DNA from: Pseudomonadota bacterium
GTDB lineage: Bacteria > Pseudomonadota > Gammaproteobacteria > Steroidobacterales > Steroidobacteraceae
DNA: 64,000 bases
Assembly (NCBI GenBank): GCA_021805865.1
Contig: JAJZDX010000005.1
Span: 1-64,000 of the forward strand
Reading direction: 5' to 3'
The translations under genes and the position numbers were made by a program. Positions 1 to 7,956 of the stretch are shown piece after piece; position 1 is the first letter of the stretch, and every line of letters starts with the position of its first letter. The notes below the pieces were generated by a model. It searched no databases. It saw nothing but the letters and a program-made list of their open reading frames with translations, and was not told the DNA's origin.

Positions 1-235
<235 letters not shown>

Positions 236-360
236 TAACCTCAAGCGGTCTGACCGCGAGAGGATGATGCATGGAGCCGGTGGCGGCCGCGAGGCTGTCC
301 CCCGTATGGACACATGCGAGCGCGACAAGCGTCGAAACGAAACGAACCGTATTGGAGGCG

Positions 361-388
361 CGTGCGGCCGGTGCAAGCCGGCCGCACG
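361..388 (+). repeat. Perfect hairpin in the 23S-5S spacer
   Basis: Arms CGTGCGGCCGG and CCGGCCGCACG (11 bp, perfect) enclose a 6-nt loop, 15 nt before the 5S gene. No T-run follows, so it is unlikely to terminate transcription. It may be an rRNA processing structure; that role is an inference. Confidence 0.6.
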
Positions 389-402
389 AACCTCAGACAG
401 CT

Positions 403-521
403 TGTCTGGCGGCCATAGCGAGCGGGAACCACCCGATCCCTTTCCGAACTCGGAAGTGAAAACGCTCTGCGCCGATGGTAGTGTGCCCTTCGGGCATGCG
501 AGAGTAGGTCACTGCCAGGCT
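403..521 (+). rRNA. rrf: 5S ribosomal RNA
   Basis: This 119-nt gene starts TGTCTGGCGGCCATAGCG and ends CACTGCCAGGCT, so the 5' and 3' ends pair as the 5S terminal helix. The internal CCGAACTCGGAAGTGAAA and GCGCCGATGGTAGT blocks are diagnostic of bacterial 5S rRNA. It is the last gene of the rrn operon and is followed directly by a strong rho-independent terminator. Confidence 0.96.
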
Positions 522-531
522 TTGATCCGCG

Positions 532-563
532 AAAGCCCCCGGGGTCATCCCCGGGGGCTTTTT
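532..563 (+). terminator. Rho-independent terminator of the rrn operon
   Basis: A 13-bp perfect stem (AAAGCCCCCGGGG with CCCCGGGGGCTTT) around a TCAT loop runs into a TTTTT tract at 559-563. It lies 11 nt after 5S rRNA and ends the ribosomal RNA transcript. Confidence 0.95.
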
Positions 564-751
564 GCCATCTGGCACTGAGGCGCCTTCGTCGCGTCCTGCT
601 TCTCACGGCTCCGGGCAGCGTCTGCCGAGGCCCTCTTGTGCGGGGAGGTGCCCGCGGAGCGCCGCGGGCTGGCTTGTCTTCGTGTTGCGCACGGCCCGAT
701 CTCGATGTGCCGGCGCCTCCGGTGCCTGCCGCGACGTGAGAGAATTCCCTC

Positions 752-1735
752 ATGAGCAGCGATTTCCCCGGGCAGGCTTTGGCCGCGGCGCGGCCCGGCG
801 CCGGCCGCCAGTGTGCCGGCGCGGTGCTCATGGTGCGGCCCGCGGCCTTCGCCTACAACCCGGAGACTGCGACCACGAATGCCTTCCAGCGCCCGCCGCG
901 GCCCGCGGACGAGGCTTCGAGCCTTGGCGCACGCGCGGAGTTCGACGGCCTGGCGGCCGCGTTGGCGGCCAAGGGGATCAGGGTTTGCGTGCTGGAGGAC
1001 ACGCCGCGGCCGCCGAAACCGGATGCGGTATTTCCCAACAACTGGATCAGCTTCCATGCGGACGGGACGGTGGTGCTGTACCCGTTGCAGGCAGAGAGCC
1101 GGCGCCAGGAGCGCCGCGCGGCGGCCATCGAAGCCGTGACCGAGCGCCTGGGATACCGGTTGAAGCGTGTGATCGACCTGACTTGGCATGAGGCGCACCG
1201 GCGCCACCTCGAGGGTACCGGGAGCCTCGTGCTCGACCATCTTGCCCGAATCGCCTACGCCTGCCTTTCGCCGCGGACCGATGAGCAGGTGCTTGCCGAG
1301 TGGGCGGGCGAGCTGGGCTACCGGCCTGTCCCCTTCCGCGCCGCGGACCGCTCCGGAGCGCCGCTCTACCACACCAACGTGTTGATGTGCATCGGGGAGC
1401 GGGTCGTCGTCGTCGGGCTCGATGCGATCGCTGCCGCCGATCGTGACCGCGTGCTTGCGCAGCTGCGCGAAGGGGGGCGTGAAGTGATCGAGATCGGCCA
1501 CTCGCAGGTCGAGCGCTTCGCCGGCAACATGCTGGAGCTCGCCTCGGGCGGCGGATCGCAAGGCGAGCGCCGGCTGCTGGTGCTGTCCGAAGCGGCCCGG
1601 CGTGCACTGCACGAGGAGACGTTTCAGCGTCTCGCCGCGTGCACGGATGAGGTGCTGGTGGCGCCGGTGCCGACGATCGAGCGCCTCGGCGGCGGCAGCG
1701 TGCGTTGTATGTTGGCAGAGGTCTTTCTTCCATGA
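752..1735 (+). CDS. Citrulline hydrolase-like amidinotransferase-fold protein (CtlX family)
   Basis: Protein of 327 residues of the amidinotransferase / arginine-deiminase fold, closest in pattern to CtlX citrulline-utilization hydrolases. Family landmarks are visible: FPNNWISFH near residue 95, HLEGTGSLVLDH near 150, HTNVLM near 210 and FAGNMLEL near 257. The nucleophilic Cys lies in GGSVRCMLAEVF at the C-terminus. Such enzymes remove the ureido or guanidino group of free arginine-like substrates; the real substrate cannot be read from the sequence. A shorter start at 830 (MVRPAAFAYN) would match homolog N-termini better, but 752 is kept as the first ATG. The stop overlaps the plsY start (ATGA), so the two are probably co-transcribed. 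Confidence 0.85.
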   Translation: MSSDFPGQALAAARPGAGRQCAGAVLMVRPAAFAYNPETATTNAFQRPPRPADEASSLGARAEFDGLAAALAAKGIRVCVLEDTPRPPKPDAVFPNNWISFHADGTVVLYPLQAESRRQERRAAAIEAVTERLGYRLKRVIDLTWHEAHRRHLEGTGSLVLDHLARIAYACLSPRTDEQVLAEWAGELGYRPVPFRAADRSGAPLYHTNVLMCIGERVVVVGLDAIAAADRDRVLAQLREGGREVIEIGHSQVERFAGNMLELASGGGSQGERRLLVLSEAARRALHEETFQRLAACTDEVLVAPVPTIERLGGGSVRCMLAEVFLP

Positions 1736-2382
1736 TCGCGCTCATCCTCAAGGCGGCGCTCGCCTACCTGCTCGGATCGGTCGTCGGGAGCCTGCTCGTC
1801 GGACGGTTGCGCGGAGGTGTCGACATCCGCAGGCTCGGCAGCGGCAACGCCGGCGGTACCAATGCGCTGCGCACGCAGGGCAAGGCATTCGCCTTCTGGG
1901 TGATGCTCATCGACATCGGCAAGGGTGTGCTCGCCGCCGGGCCGCTGGCGGCGGCGGCCCTTCCGGGGCTGGCCGCAACGCCTCAATGGCGCGCATGGAC
2001 CGTCGCTGCGTGCGGGGTCGCGGTGATCCTCGGACACGTCTATCCGGTGTGGTACGGGTTCAAGGGGGGCAAAGGGGTCGCGACGCTGATCGGTGCTGTG
2101 CTGGGAGCATCGCCTGCGCTGCTGCTGCCGATGCTCGCGGTGTGGCTCATGACCGCAGTGCTCAGCGGCTATGTGGGGCTCGCATCCATGCTGGGCGCGC
2201 TGGCGTTCGCCGCCGCCGCGGCCGTCGACAGGCACGCCGGCCGGCCGCTGCTGCCGTTCGCCCTCTTCAGCGCCGTGCTCATCGTGTTCACGCATCGTTC
2301 CAACATCGCGCGCATGCTCGCCGGCACCGAACCGCGCGCACGGCGGCTGTGGCTCCTGGGAGCGCGGGCGAGGTCCCCTTAA
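1732..2382 (+). CDS. plsY: Acyl-phosphate:glycerol-3-phosphate acyltransferase
   Basis: PlsY is an inner-membrane enzyme that moves an acyl chain from acyl-phosphate (made by PlsX) to glycerol-3-phosphate, the first step of phospholipid synthesis. The 216-residue product is strongly hydrophobic with five or more membrane segments. It keeps the three active-site motifs GSGNAGGTNALR (near residue 36), GHVYPVWYGFKGGKGVAT (near 100) and HRSNIARMLAGTE (near 185). The start is the ATG at 1732 inside the previous gene's stop, because MIALILKAALAYLLGS is a typical PlsY start. The stop is 1 nt from birA, suggesting an operon with birA and coaX. Confidence 0.95.
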   Translation: MIALILKAALAYLLGSVVGSLLVGRLRGGVDIRRLGSGNAGGTNALRTQGKAFAFWVMLIDIGKGVLAAGPLAAAALPGLAATPQWRAWTVAACGVAVILGHVYPVWYGFKGGKGVATLIGAVLGASPALLLPMLAVWLMTAVLSGYVGLASMLGALAFAAAAAVDRHAGRPLLPFALFSAVLIVFTHRSNIARMLAGTEPRARRLWLLGARARSP

Positions 2383-2383
2383 G

Positions 2384-3439
2384 ATGGCCGCCCGGGAGAG
2401 ACGTACCGCCCGCGCGGACGCGGGCGAGCAACCGCTTGCGGCGCAGGTGTTCGCGCAACTGGCCGACGGCCGCTTCCATTCCGGTGAGGCGTTGGCGCAG
2501 GCGCTGGGCGTCAGCCGCAGCGCCATCTGGAAGGCGGTGCGCGCGCTGCGCGCGCTCGGTGCGACACTGCATGCCGTGCCCAACCGGGGCTATCGTCTTC
2601 GTTCCGGTGATCATTCTGAGCCGGGCTTCGGTAGCGAGGTGCTGGATGCCGGGCGTATCACGTCGCTGCTGCCGGCATCCGCGCGCGCGAGCGTACGCGG
2701 CGTGGAGACGACCTGGATGGTGGATTCCACCAACAGCGTACTGTTGAGGAGGCCCAATCCGCCCCTGGGCCTGTGCGAGGTGTTCCTCGCCGAATACCAG
2801 AGCGCCGGGCGTGGCCGGCGCGGCCGCTCCTGGCTGGCTCCGCCCGGCGGGGCGATCTGCCTGTCGCTCAACTGGAGCTTTCGCGAGGTGCCGCCGGACC
2901 TCGGGGCGCTGGGGCTCGCGGTCGGCGTTTGCGTGCTGCGCGCTTTGCGCGGGGCGGGTCTGGAGCGCGCGAGCCTGAAATGGCCCAACGACATCCTGGT
3001 GGAGGGGCGCAAGCTCGGCGGCATCCTGATCGAGCTGCGAGCCGAGTCGGGCGGACCGGCCACCGTCGTCGTTGGGATTGGCCTCAATGTTGCGCTGGGC
3101 GAGACGCTTCTCGCCCAGATCGAGCATACGGGCATACCCGCCACCGACCTCGTCGCCTCCGGTGTGAGGCAGCTCTCGCGCAATACGCTCGCGGCCGCGC
3201 TCACGGGCACGGTGGTGGAAGGGTTGAAGCGATTCGAGGGCGAGGCCATGCGGCCCTTTATCGAGGAGTGGCGAGCAGCCGATGCCCTGCAGGGCATGCA
3301 GATCGAGGTGCGCACGGCCGCGGGCAACGTGTGCGGCTGGGCCAAGGGCATCGACCTGCACGGCGCCCTGGTTGTCGAGACGCCGCACGGGCTGCGGCGC
3401 TTCATCTCCGGTGAGGTTACGGTAAGGCCGGTGCAATGA
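2384..3439 (+). CDS. birA: Bifunctional biotin ligase / biotin operon repressor
   Basis: BirA activates biotin as biotinyl-AMP and attaches it to the acetyl-CoA carboxylase carrier protein; group II enzymes also repress biotin genes. The 351-residue product has an N-terminal winged HTH (residues ~20-72, with GVSRSAIWKAVRAL). The ligase domain carries the adenylate loop GRGRRGR at 142-148 and KWPNDI near 205, and a small C-terminal SH3-like domain ends the protein. The HTH suggests that it also regulates transcription. It starts 1 nt after plsY and overlaps coaX by 4 nt. birA-coaX adjacency is standard in gammaproteobacteria. Confidence 0.96.
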   Translation: MAARERRTARADAGEQPLAAQVFAQLADGRFHSGEALAQALGVSRSAIWKAVRALRALGATLHAVPNRGYRLRSGDHSEPGFGSEVLDAGRITSLLPASARASVRGVETTWMVDSTNSVLLRRPNPPLGLCEVFLAEYQSAGRGRRGRSWLAPPGGAICLSLNWSFREVPPDLGALGLAVGVCVLRALRGAGLERASLKWPNDILVEGRKLGGILIELRAESGGPATVVVGIGLNVALGETLLAQIEHTGIPATDLVASGVRQLSRNTLAAALTGTVVEGLKRFEGEAMRPFIEEWRAADALQGMQIEVRTAAGNVCGWAKGIDLHGALVVETPHGLRRFISGEVTVRPVQ

Positions 3440-4191
3440 ATGTGCTGCTGGTCGACATCGGCAACACGCGCATCAAGTGGGCGACTCTCACGGATGCTGA
3501 CCTTGGCCGGGCTCGAGCGGCAAGCCACGCCGGCCTGGGGCCGCGGGATTTCGAGAAGATCGCCGGCTCAGCGCGCAACCTGGGGCGCATCCTCGTCTCC
3601 AGTGTCGCCTCGCCCGAGATCAACGACGCACTCGCGCTCGCCGCCCGCCGGACAGAAGCGCCTGCGCCGGAGTTCGTTGCGACGCGGCGCCGCGCGTGCG
3701 GGGTGACCGTGGCGTATGTTGAGCCATGGCGGCTGGGAGTAGACCGCTTCCTGGCGATGATCGGTGCGCACGAGCGTTTCGGGCGTCCCGTGTGCGTCGT
3801 CGGCGTTGGTACCGCGATGACGATCGACTTGCTCGATGCCGATGGCCGCCACCGCGGAGGGGCGATCATCCCGGCGCCGCCGCTGATGGTGTCGAGCCTG
3901 CTCGAAGGCACCAGCGGCATTCGCCAGCGCGCCCGAGGCGGCACAGACGGCCGGGGCCCCGCATTGTTCGCACGCTCCACCCGCGCGGGGGTGGAGCAGG
4001 GGGCGCGGTTTGCCGCCGCGACCACGGTGGACCGGGCCGTCAGTGAGGCCCGCGCTCTGCTAGGCCGGACGCCACGGGCCGTCCTGACGGGCGGAGGCGC
4101 CTCCGGCCTTCAACCGCTCATTCGCGCTTCGAGCATCCTGGTGCCTGACCTGGTGCTGCAGGGTCTGGCGGTGTGGGCCAAAAGGGGATGA
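3436..4191 (+). CDS. coaX: Type III pantothenate kinase
   Basis: CoaX phosphorylates pantothenate, the first step of coenzyme A synthesis, in the cytoplasm. It belongs to the ASKHA fold and needs a monovalent cation. The 251-residue product opens with the phosphate-binding DIGNTRIKWA. It also has VGVGTAMTIDLLDADG near residue 130, and GGAIIPAPPLMVSSLLEGTSGI around 143-165. Length is normal for the family. It overlaps birA by 4 nt (ATGA), so the pair is translationally coupled. Confidence 0.95.
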   Translation: MNVLLVDIGNTRIKWATLTDADLGRARAASHAGLGPRDFEKIAGSARNLGRILVSSVASPEINDALALAARRTEAPAPEFVATRRRACGVTVAYVEPWRLGVDRFLAMIGAHERFGRPVCVVGVGTAMTIDLLDADGRHRGGAIIPAPPLMVSSLLEGTSGIRQRARGGTDGRGPALFARSTRAGVEQGARFAAATTVDRAVSEARALLGRTPRAVLTGGGASGLQPLIRASSILVPDLVLQGLAVWAKRG

Positions 4192-4243
4192 AAATCGATC
4201 CAGTCCCCGCGGACCCGCGAGGGCATTCGGAGGCTTCCTGACC

Positions 4244-5071
4244 GTGCGCACCGCATTCCTCGCTCTGCTGCTCGTCAACCTGATGTTCCTGGCCTGGGCC
4301 GAATGGATCGACGTGCGTGTATCACCGCCCAACGCGATCGCGGGCCTGCCGCGCTTGCGGCTGGCTGAGCACGCGCGCCCGAGCGATGCGGCTTCCTCCT
4401 CCACGCCGGCATCCGGTGTGTCTGCCGCGACAGGCGATGGGGAGCCGGGTGCGGAAGGAGCCGGGGACGGCCCCGCATCGGCCCGGCTCACGGAGGCGCC
4501 ACAAGCTGTGAGTGCGGCGCTCGCCGCGCAATGCGTATCGGTCGGACCGTTCGACAGCACCACCGACGCCACGCAGGCCTTACAGCAGCTGGGTGGCCAG
4601 AGCCTCTCGCCGAGGCAGCGTGTCGCACAGAGCCGGCCCACGCGCTGGTACTGGGTTTACCTGCCGAGCCCGGGCAGCGCCTCGCGGGCGAACCAGCTGT
4701 TGCAGCGGCTGAGGGCAGACGGCATCGATGGGGCGCAGCCCATGAGCGCGAACGGCAAGCGGCCGATCTCGCTCGGCATGTTCCAGGATCCGCAGCTCGC
4801 GGCCCGCCAGCAGCAATTGGCGCAGCACAAGGGTTTCCACCCCGTCCTGGCTGATCGTCTGGTCTCCCAGCCGGTCTACTGGCTGGATCTCTGGGTGCCC
4901 GGGGGCGCGCAGGCGCTGCCGCTCGAGGCGCTGAAGACCGGTGCGGGGTCGAACATCGGGACGGAGCCCTGCCCGGCCGGCGAGACCCCGCCCTGGCGTG
5001 TGCCCCAGGAGGCTTCTCCCGGTCTGCCCGCCCCCCGGGCCTCGGTCAGCGCCGCGCCGCCGAGTCCGTAG
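4244..5071 (+). CDS. SPOR-domain membrane protein
   Basis: Protein of 275 residues with one N-terminal membrane segment (FLALLLVNLMFLAWAEW). A low-complexity Ala/Ser/Pro/Gly linker follows (~35-90), then a SPOR-like region (~98-205) containing CVSVGPF, YWVYLPS and SLGMF, and finally a Pro-rich tail. SPOR domains bind peptidoglycan lacking stem peptides at the division septum. A SPOR-domain gene at this place, between coaX and a tRNA operon, is common in gammaproteobacteria. The GTG start at 4244 begins the membrane segment directly; the gap from coaX is 52 nt. Confidence 0.85.
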   Translation: MRTAFLALLLVNLMFLAWAEWIDVRVSPPNAIAGLPRLRLAEHARPSDAASSSTPASGVSAATGDGEPGAEGAGDGPASARLTEAPQAVSAALAAQCVSVGPFDSTTDATQALQQLGGQSLSPRQRVAQSRPTRWYWVYLPSPGSASRANQLLQRLRADGIDGAQPMSANGKRPISLGMFQDPQLAARQQQLAQHKGFHPVLADRLVSQPVYWLDLWVPGGAQALPLEALKTGAGSNIGTEPCPAGETPPWRVPQEASPGLPAPRASVSAAPPSP

Positions 5072-5170
5072 AATTCTTGCGGATCCGGTGCTGCTTGCGT
5101 TACCCACTCACCGGAACCTCGCCGACACCGGTACAATCGGCGCCCGTTTCGCACGGGGGCAGCCTTCTGG

Positions 5171-5245
5171 GCCGGCTTAGCTCAGCGGTAGAGCAGCGGT
5201 TTTGTAAACCGTTGGTCGGGGGTTCAAGTCCCTCAGCCGGCACCA
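5171..5245 (+). tRNA. thrU: tRNA-Thr (anticodon UGU)
   Basis: A 75-nt cloverleaf: acceptor GCCGGCT pairs with AGCCGGC and CCA is encoded. The D arm is AGCTCAGCGGTAGAGC, the anticodon loop TTTGTAA gives anticodon TGT (codon ACA), and the T arm GGGGGTTCAAGTCCCTC is canonical. A TACAAT box at 5132-5137 could be the -10 element of its promoter. In E. coli the same tRNA (thrU) follows birA and coaA and leads thrU-tyrU-glyT-thrT-tufB. Here the partner tRNAs and tuf do not follow; an integrase does. Confidence 0.97.
5205..5245 (+). other. Probable attachment site (att) in the tRNA-Thr 3' half
   Basis: The anticodon-to-CCA half of tRNA-Thr is intact and an integrase gene starts 148 nt downstream in the same direction, the usual arrangement at the left end of a tRNA-borne island. 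GC content drops sharply just after the CCA (CTCCAATATTATCAATAG), marking imported DNA. No second copy of this tRNA segment was found in the window, so the other end of the element is not located. Confidence 0.6.
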
Positions 5246-5300
5246 ACTAACTCCAATATTATCAATAGAATAGCACTCAAGCAAGAGCGCGCCGCATTTC

Positions 5301-5319
5301 CTGGCACACTTCTGGCACA
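5301..5319 (+). repeat. Tandem direct repeat CTGGCACA near att
   Basis: CTGGCACA occurs at 5301-5308 and again at 5312-5319, an 11-bp period (one helical turn), in the AT-rich stretch between tRNA and integrase. Arm-type binding sites of tyrosine integrases often look like this. The role is inferred from place and spacing only. Confidence 0.4.
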
Positions 5320-5392
5320 ATTGATTGCCAATTCCAGGGTTATAGTTGCATCAAGGCGTGCGCCCTTGTGCGCCGCGACACGAGGATGGGCG

Positions 5393-6523
5393 ATGGCGAC
5401 AATCCGGGAGCGCGCCAAAGTCGATGGCACACGCGCTTTCCACGTCCAGGTTCGCATGGCGGGATTTCCAGCGCGCACGGCAAGCTTTCCGACGAAGCGC
5501 CAAGCCGAGCGCTGGGCAAAGACGATCGAGGCCGAGATGATCGAAGGGCGGCACTTCCGCTCGGTTGAGGCGCGCCGCCGGACGCTTGCTGAGGCGATCG
5601 ACCGCTACCTCGATCACGAGGCTCCAAAGCTACGAGATGGCCGCATGCACAGGTCCACATTGCCCTGGTGGCGGGAGAAGCTCGGGCGCTTCAAGCTTTG
5701 TGAAATCACGCCCGCGCTCATCGCCGAATATCGCAACAAGCTCGCCGCGGAAACGTACCGGCGAGCCCGGCCCGGCGCGAAGCACTCATCGCTGAACGCC
5801 GGTGAACAGGCGCGCGAATTCAAGCGCAAACCAAACACGGTCAACAACTACCTCGTGTCCATCGGCCGCGTTTTCAGCGTCGCCCGTCGGGAATGGCACT
5901 GGATCACGCATAACCCCATGGAGGGAGTCGCCAAGCTCTCCGCCGGTCCCGGGCGCGTGCGCTACCTATCCGAAGACGAGCGCCAACGGCTGCTGACCGA
6001 GACGGCCAAAAACCAGCAGCTCCACACCCTGGCCGTCCTGGCGCTCTCAACCGCCGCTCGGGCGGGCGAGCTCATGAACCTGAGCTGGCGCGATGTGGAT
6101 CTGAAGGACGGCCGCGTCCTGCTGCGCGAGACCAAGAACACGCAGCCGCGGGCGATATGGGTCCACTACGAGGCTCTCCGATTGCTGAAGGAGTACGGCA
6201 AGATTCGCCGGCTCGATGACGACCATGTATTCCTGGGTGCCACGCCCGGAACCCGCTATGACTATCACACGCCATTCAAAGCCGCGTGCGCCGCCGCCGG
6301 CGTGGCCGACTTCCGCTTTCATGACCTTCGACACTCCGCTGCCACCTACCTCGCCCGGGAGGGAGCGACGGAACAGCAGCTGAAGGCCATCGGCGGATGG
6401 AAGTCCAATGTCGTCAGCCGCTACGTGCACCTGGCCGCCGAAGACGCAAAGGCCGTTCTTGAGCGGATGAACGCCAAGATCCTCGGCAGTGACGTGAATC
6501 GAGGGGGGCTGTCACAGGAATGA
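5393..6523 (+). CDS. Tyrosine-type site-specific integrase of the island
   Basis: Integrase of 376 residues that would catalyse insertion and excision of the island at the adjacent tRNA-Thr. An N-terminal arm-binding part (1-60) is followed by a core-binding SAM-like region (~65-175) and a catalytic domain (~188-360). The full catalytic set is visible: R223 in TAARAGEL, K248 in the beta-hairpin, H310 and R313 in HDLRH, W336 and nucleophile Y344 in SRYVHL. The protein therefore looks active. The start at 5393 is preceded by GAGGA at good spacing and gives MATIRERAKVDG. Longer upstream starts enter the att region and are unlikely. Confidence 0.93.
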   Translation: MATIRERAKVDGTRAFHVQVRMAGFPARTASFPTKRQAERWAKTIEAEMIEGRHFRSVEARRRTLAEAIDRYLDHEAPKLRDGRMHRSTLPWWREKLGRFKLCEITPALIAEYRNKLAAETYRRARPGAKHSSLNAGEQAREFKRKPNTVNNYLVSIGRVFSVARREWHWITHNPMEGVAKLSAGPGRVRYLSEDERQRLLTETAKNQQLHTLAVLALSTAARAGELMNLSWRDVDLKDGRVLLRETKNTQPRAIWVHYEALRLLKEYGKIRRLDDDHVFLGATPGTRYDYHTPFKAACAAAGVADFRFHDLRHSAATYLAREGATEQQLKAIGGWKSNVVSRYVHLAAEDAKAVLERMNAKILGSDVNRGGLSQE

Positions 6524-6850
6524 GTCATCATGACCCAGCATCTGCGGAACGCGTTCATTGCCCTCTCCGGAGCGGAAGTCGCGGCGTTGATGCCGCGGAG
6601 GAAGTGACGTTCTCATGGACGTCAGATTGCTCGTCCATCGCTCCACGCAGTCTTGTAACCAACACGTGTGAGTCGTAGGCTTTGCGTCCTTGAAACGCTG
6701 CACGATAGCGGGCCGCGTATTGTGGCTGCGAGTCACGGACGAGTACGCCCGAGCGCTATTTGGGACGAGGCGCGCGGTTAACCTGGGGTGGAACTACTGC
6801 AGTGACCCGATGCAAATGTGGAGTGTCCAGAAGATCACCGGGAGCGCAGC
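6524..6850. other. Intergenic stretch inside the island, no gene seen
   Basis: 327 bp between the integrase and the RhuM-Fic gene. Short open frames exist on both strands but none shows a recognisable domain, signal or ribosome site. It may hold the promoter of the next gene. Confidence 0.5.
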
Positions 6851-7855
6851 ATGACTCGTGAGACACCGAGCGGCGAGGTTATCGTCTACGAGACCCCCGA
6901 CGGGGGGGTGCGCGTAGAGGTTCGGCTGGACCGCGATACGGTATGGCTCGCGCAGCGCCAGATGGCGGATTTGTTCGATACGTCGACGGACAATATCAGC
7001 CTACACCTGAAAAATATCTTTGCCGACAAGGAATTAAAGGAGAGCGCAACTACCGAGGATTTCTCGGTGGTTCAAGCCGAGGGGGGGCGGCGAGTCCGGC
7101 GCCAAGTCAAGTACTTCAGCCTGGACGCCGTTATCTCGGTCGGCTATCGGGTGAATTCCCGTCGCGCGGTGCGGTTTCGCCAGTGGGCGACCGCAACGCT
7201 CCGCGAGCACTTGGTGCAGGGCTACACCGTAAATCGCCAGCGCCTCGAGCAGAACGCGCGCGAGCTGGAATCCGCCCTTGCCCTGGTGCGCAAGGCGGCC
7301 TCTGGCGAGGCACTGACCGGGGATCAGGGTCGCGGCCTGGTGGATATCATTGCCCGTTACACGCAGACCTTTCTGCTGCTGCAACGCTATGACAAGGGGC
7401 TGCTGGTCGAGCCTGAAGGTGTGCCCGGCGGAAAACTCCCGAAAGTGATTGAAGCGCGTCGGGCCATCGGCGAGCTCAAGATGGATCTGATGGCGCGCGG
7501 CGAGGTGACCGACCTGTTCGGGCGCGAGCGCGACGACGGACTCGCCGCCCTGCTCGGGAATCTGGATCAGACCGTGTTCGGCGCACCAGCTTATCCGACC
7601 GTCGAATCGAAAGCCGCGCACCTGCTGTATTTCGTGATCAAGAATCATCCCTTCTCCGACGGAAACAAGCGCATCGGCTCATTCTTGTTCATCGAATTCC
7701 TGCATCGAAACGACTGCCTGGTGCGCCGGGGCCAACCGGTGGTCAATGATGTCGGATTGGCTGCACTGGCCCTGCTGGTGGCCGAGTCGTCGCCCAAAGA
7801 CAAGGACGTGATGATCCGGCTCGTGATGAACATGTTGGTCGATACTGCGGCATAA
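6851..7855 (+). CDS. RhuM-family protein with C-terminal Fic/Doc domain
   Basis: 334 residues. The N-terminal part (~5-125) is the RhuM / virulence-protein module, with VWLAQRQMADLFDTS, SLHLKNIF and KYFSLDAVISVGYRV. A helical linker follows, then a Fic/Doc domain with active-site loop HPFSDGNKR at residues 266-274. This is the Doc-like form with Lys where AMP-transferring Fic proteins carry Gly-Arg; Doc uses that form to phosphorylate EF-Tu. A nucleotide- or phosphate-transferring toxin or regulator is plausible, but the target is unknown. No separate antitoxin is visible next to it. The ATG at 6851 is chosen because GGAG lies just upstream; a GTG at 6818 is less likely. The gene converges on the primase-helicase gene. 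Confidence 0.88.
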   Translation: MTRETPSGEVIVYETPDGGVRVEVRLDRDTVWLAQRQMADLFDTSTDNISLHLKNIFADKELKESATTEDFSVVQAEGGRRVRRQVKYFSLDAVISVGYRVNSRRAVRFRQWATATLREHLVQGYTVNRQRLEQNARELESALALVRKAASGEALTGDQGRGLVDIIARYTQTFLLLQRYDKGLLVEPEGVPGGKLPKVIEARRAIGELKMDLMARGEVTDLFGRERDDGLAALLGNLDQTVFGAPAYPTVESKAAHLLYFVIKNHPFSDGNKRIGSFLFIEFLHRNDCLVRRGQPVVNDVGLAALALLVAESSPKDKDVMIRLVMNMLVDTAA

Positions 7856-7956
7856 ACCGAACTTCGGGATCGTCGCCGGCGAGGCCGCGCAGCAGGTTCG
7901 CGAGACGCTTGAGCGCGAACGGGGATATCTCGTCCGATAACGTATGGGAATCCCAT

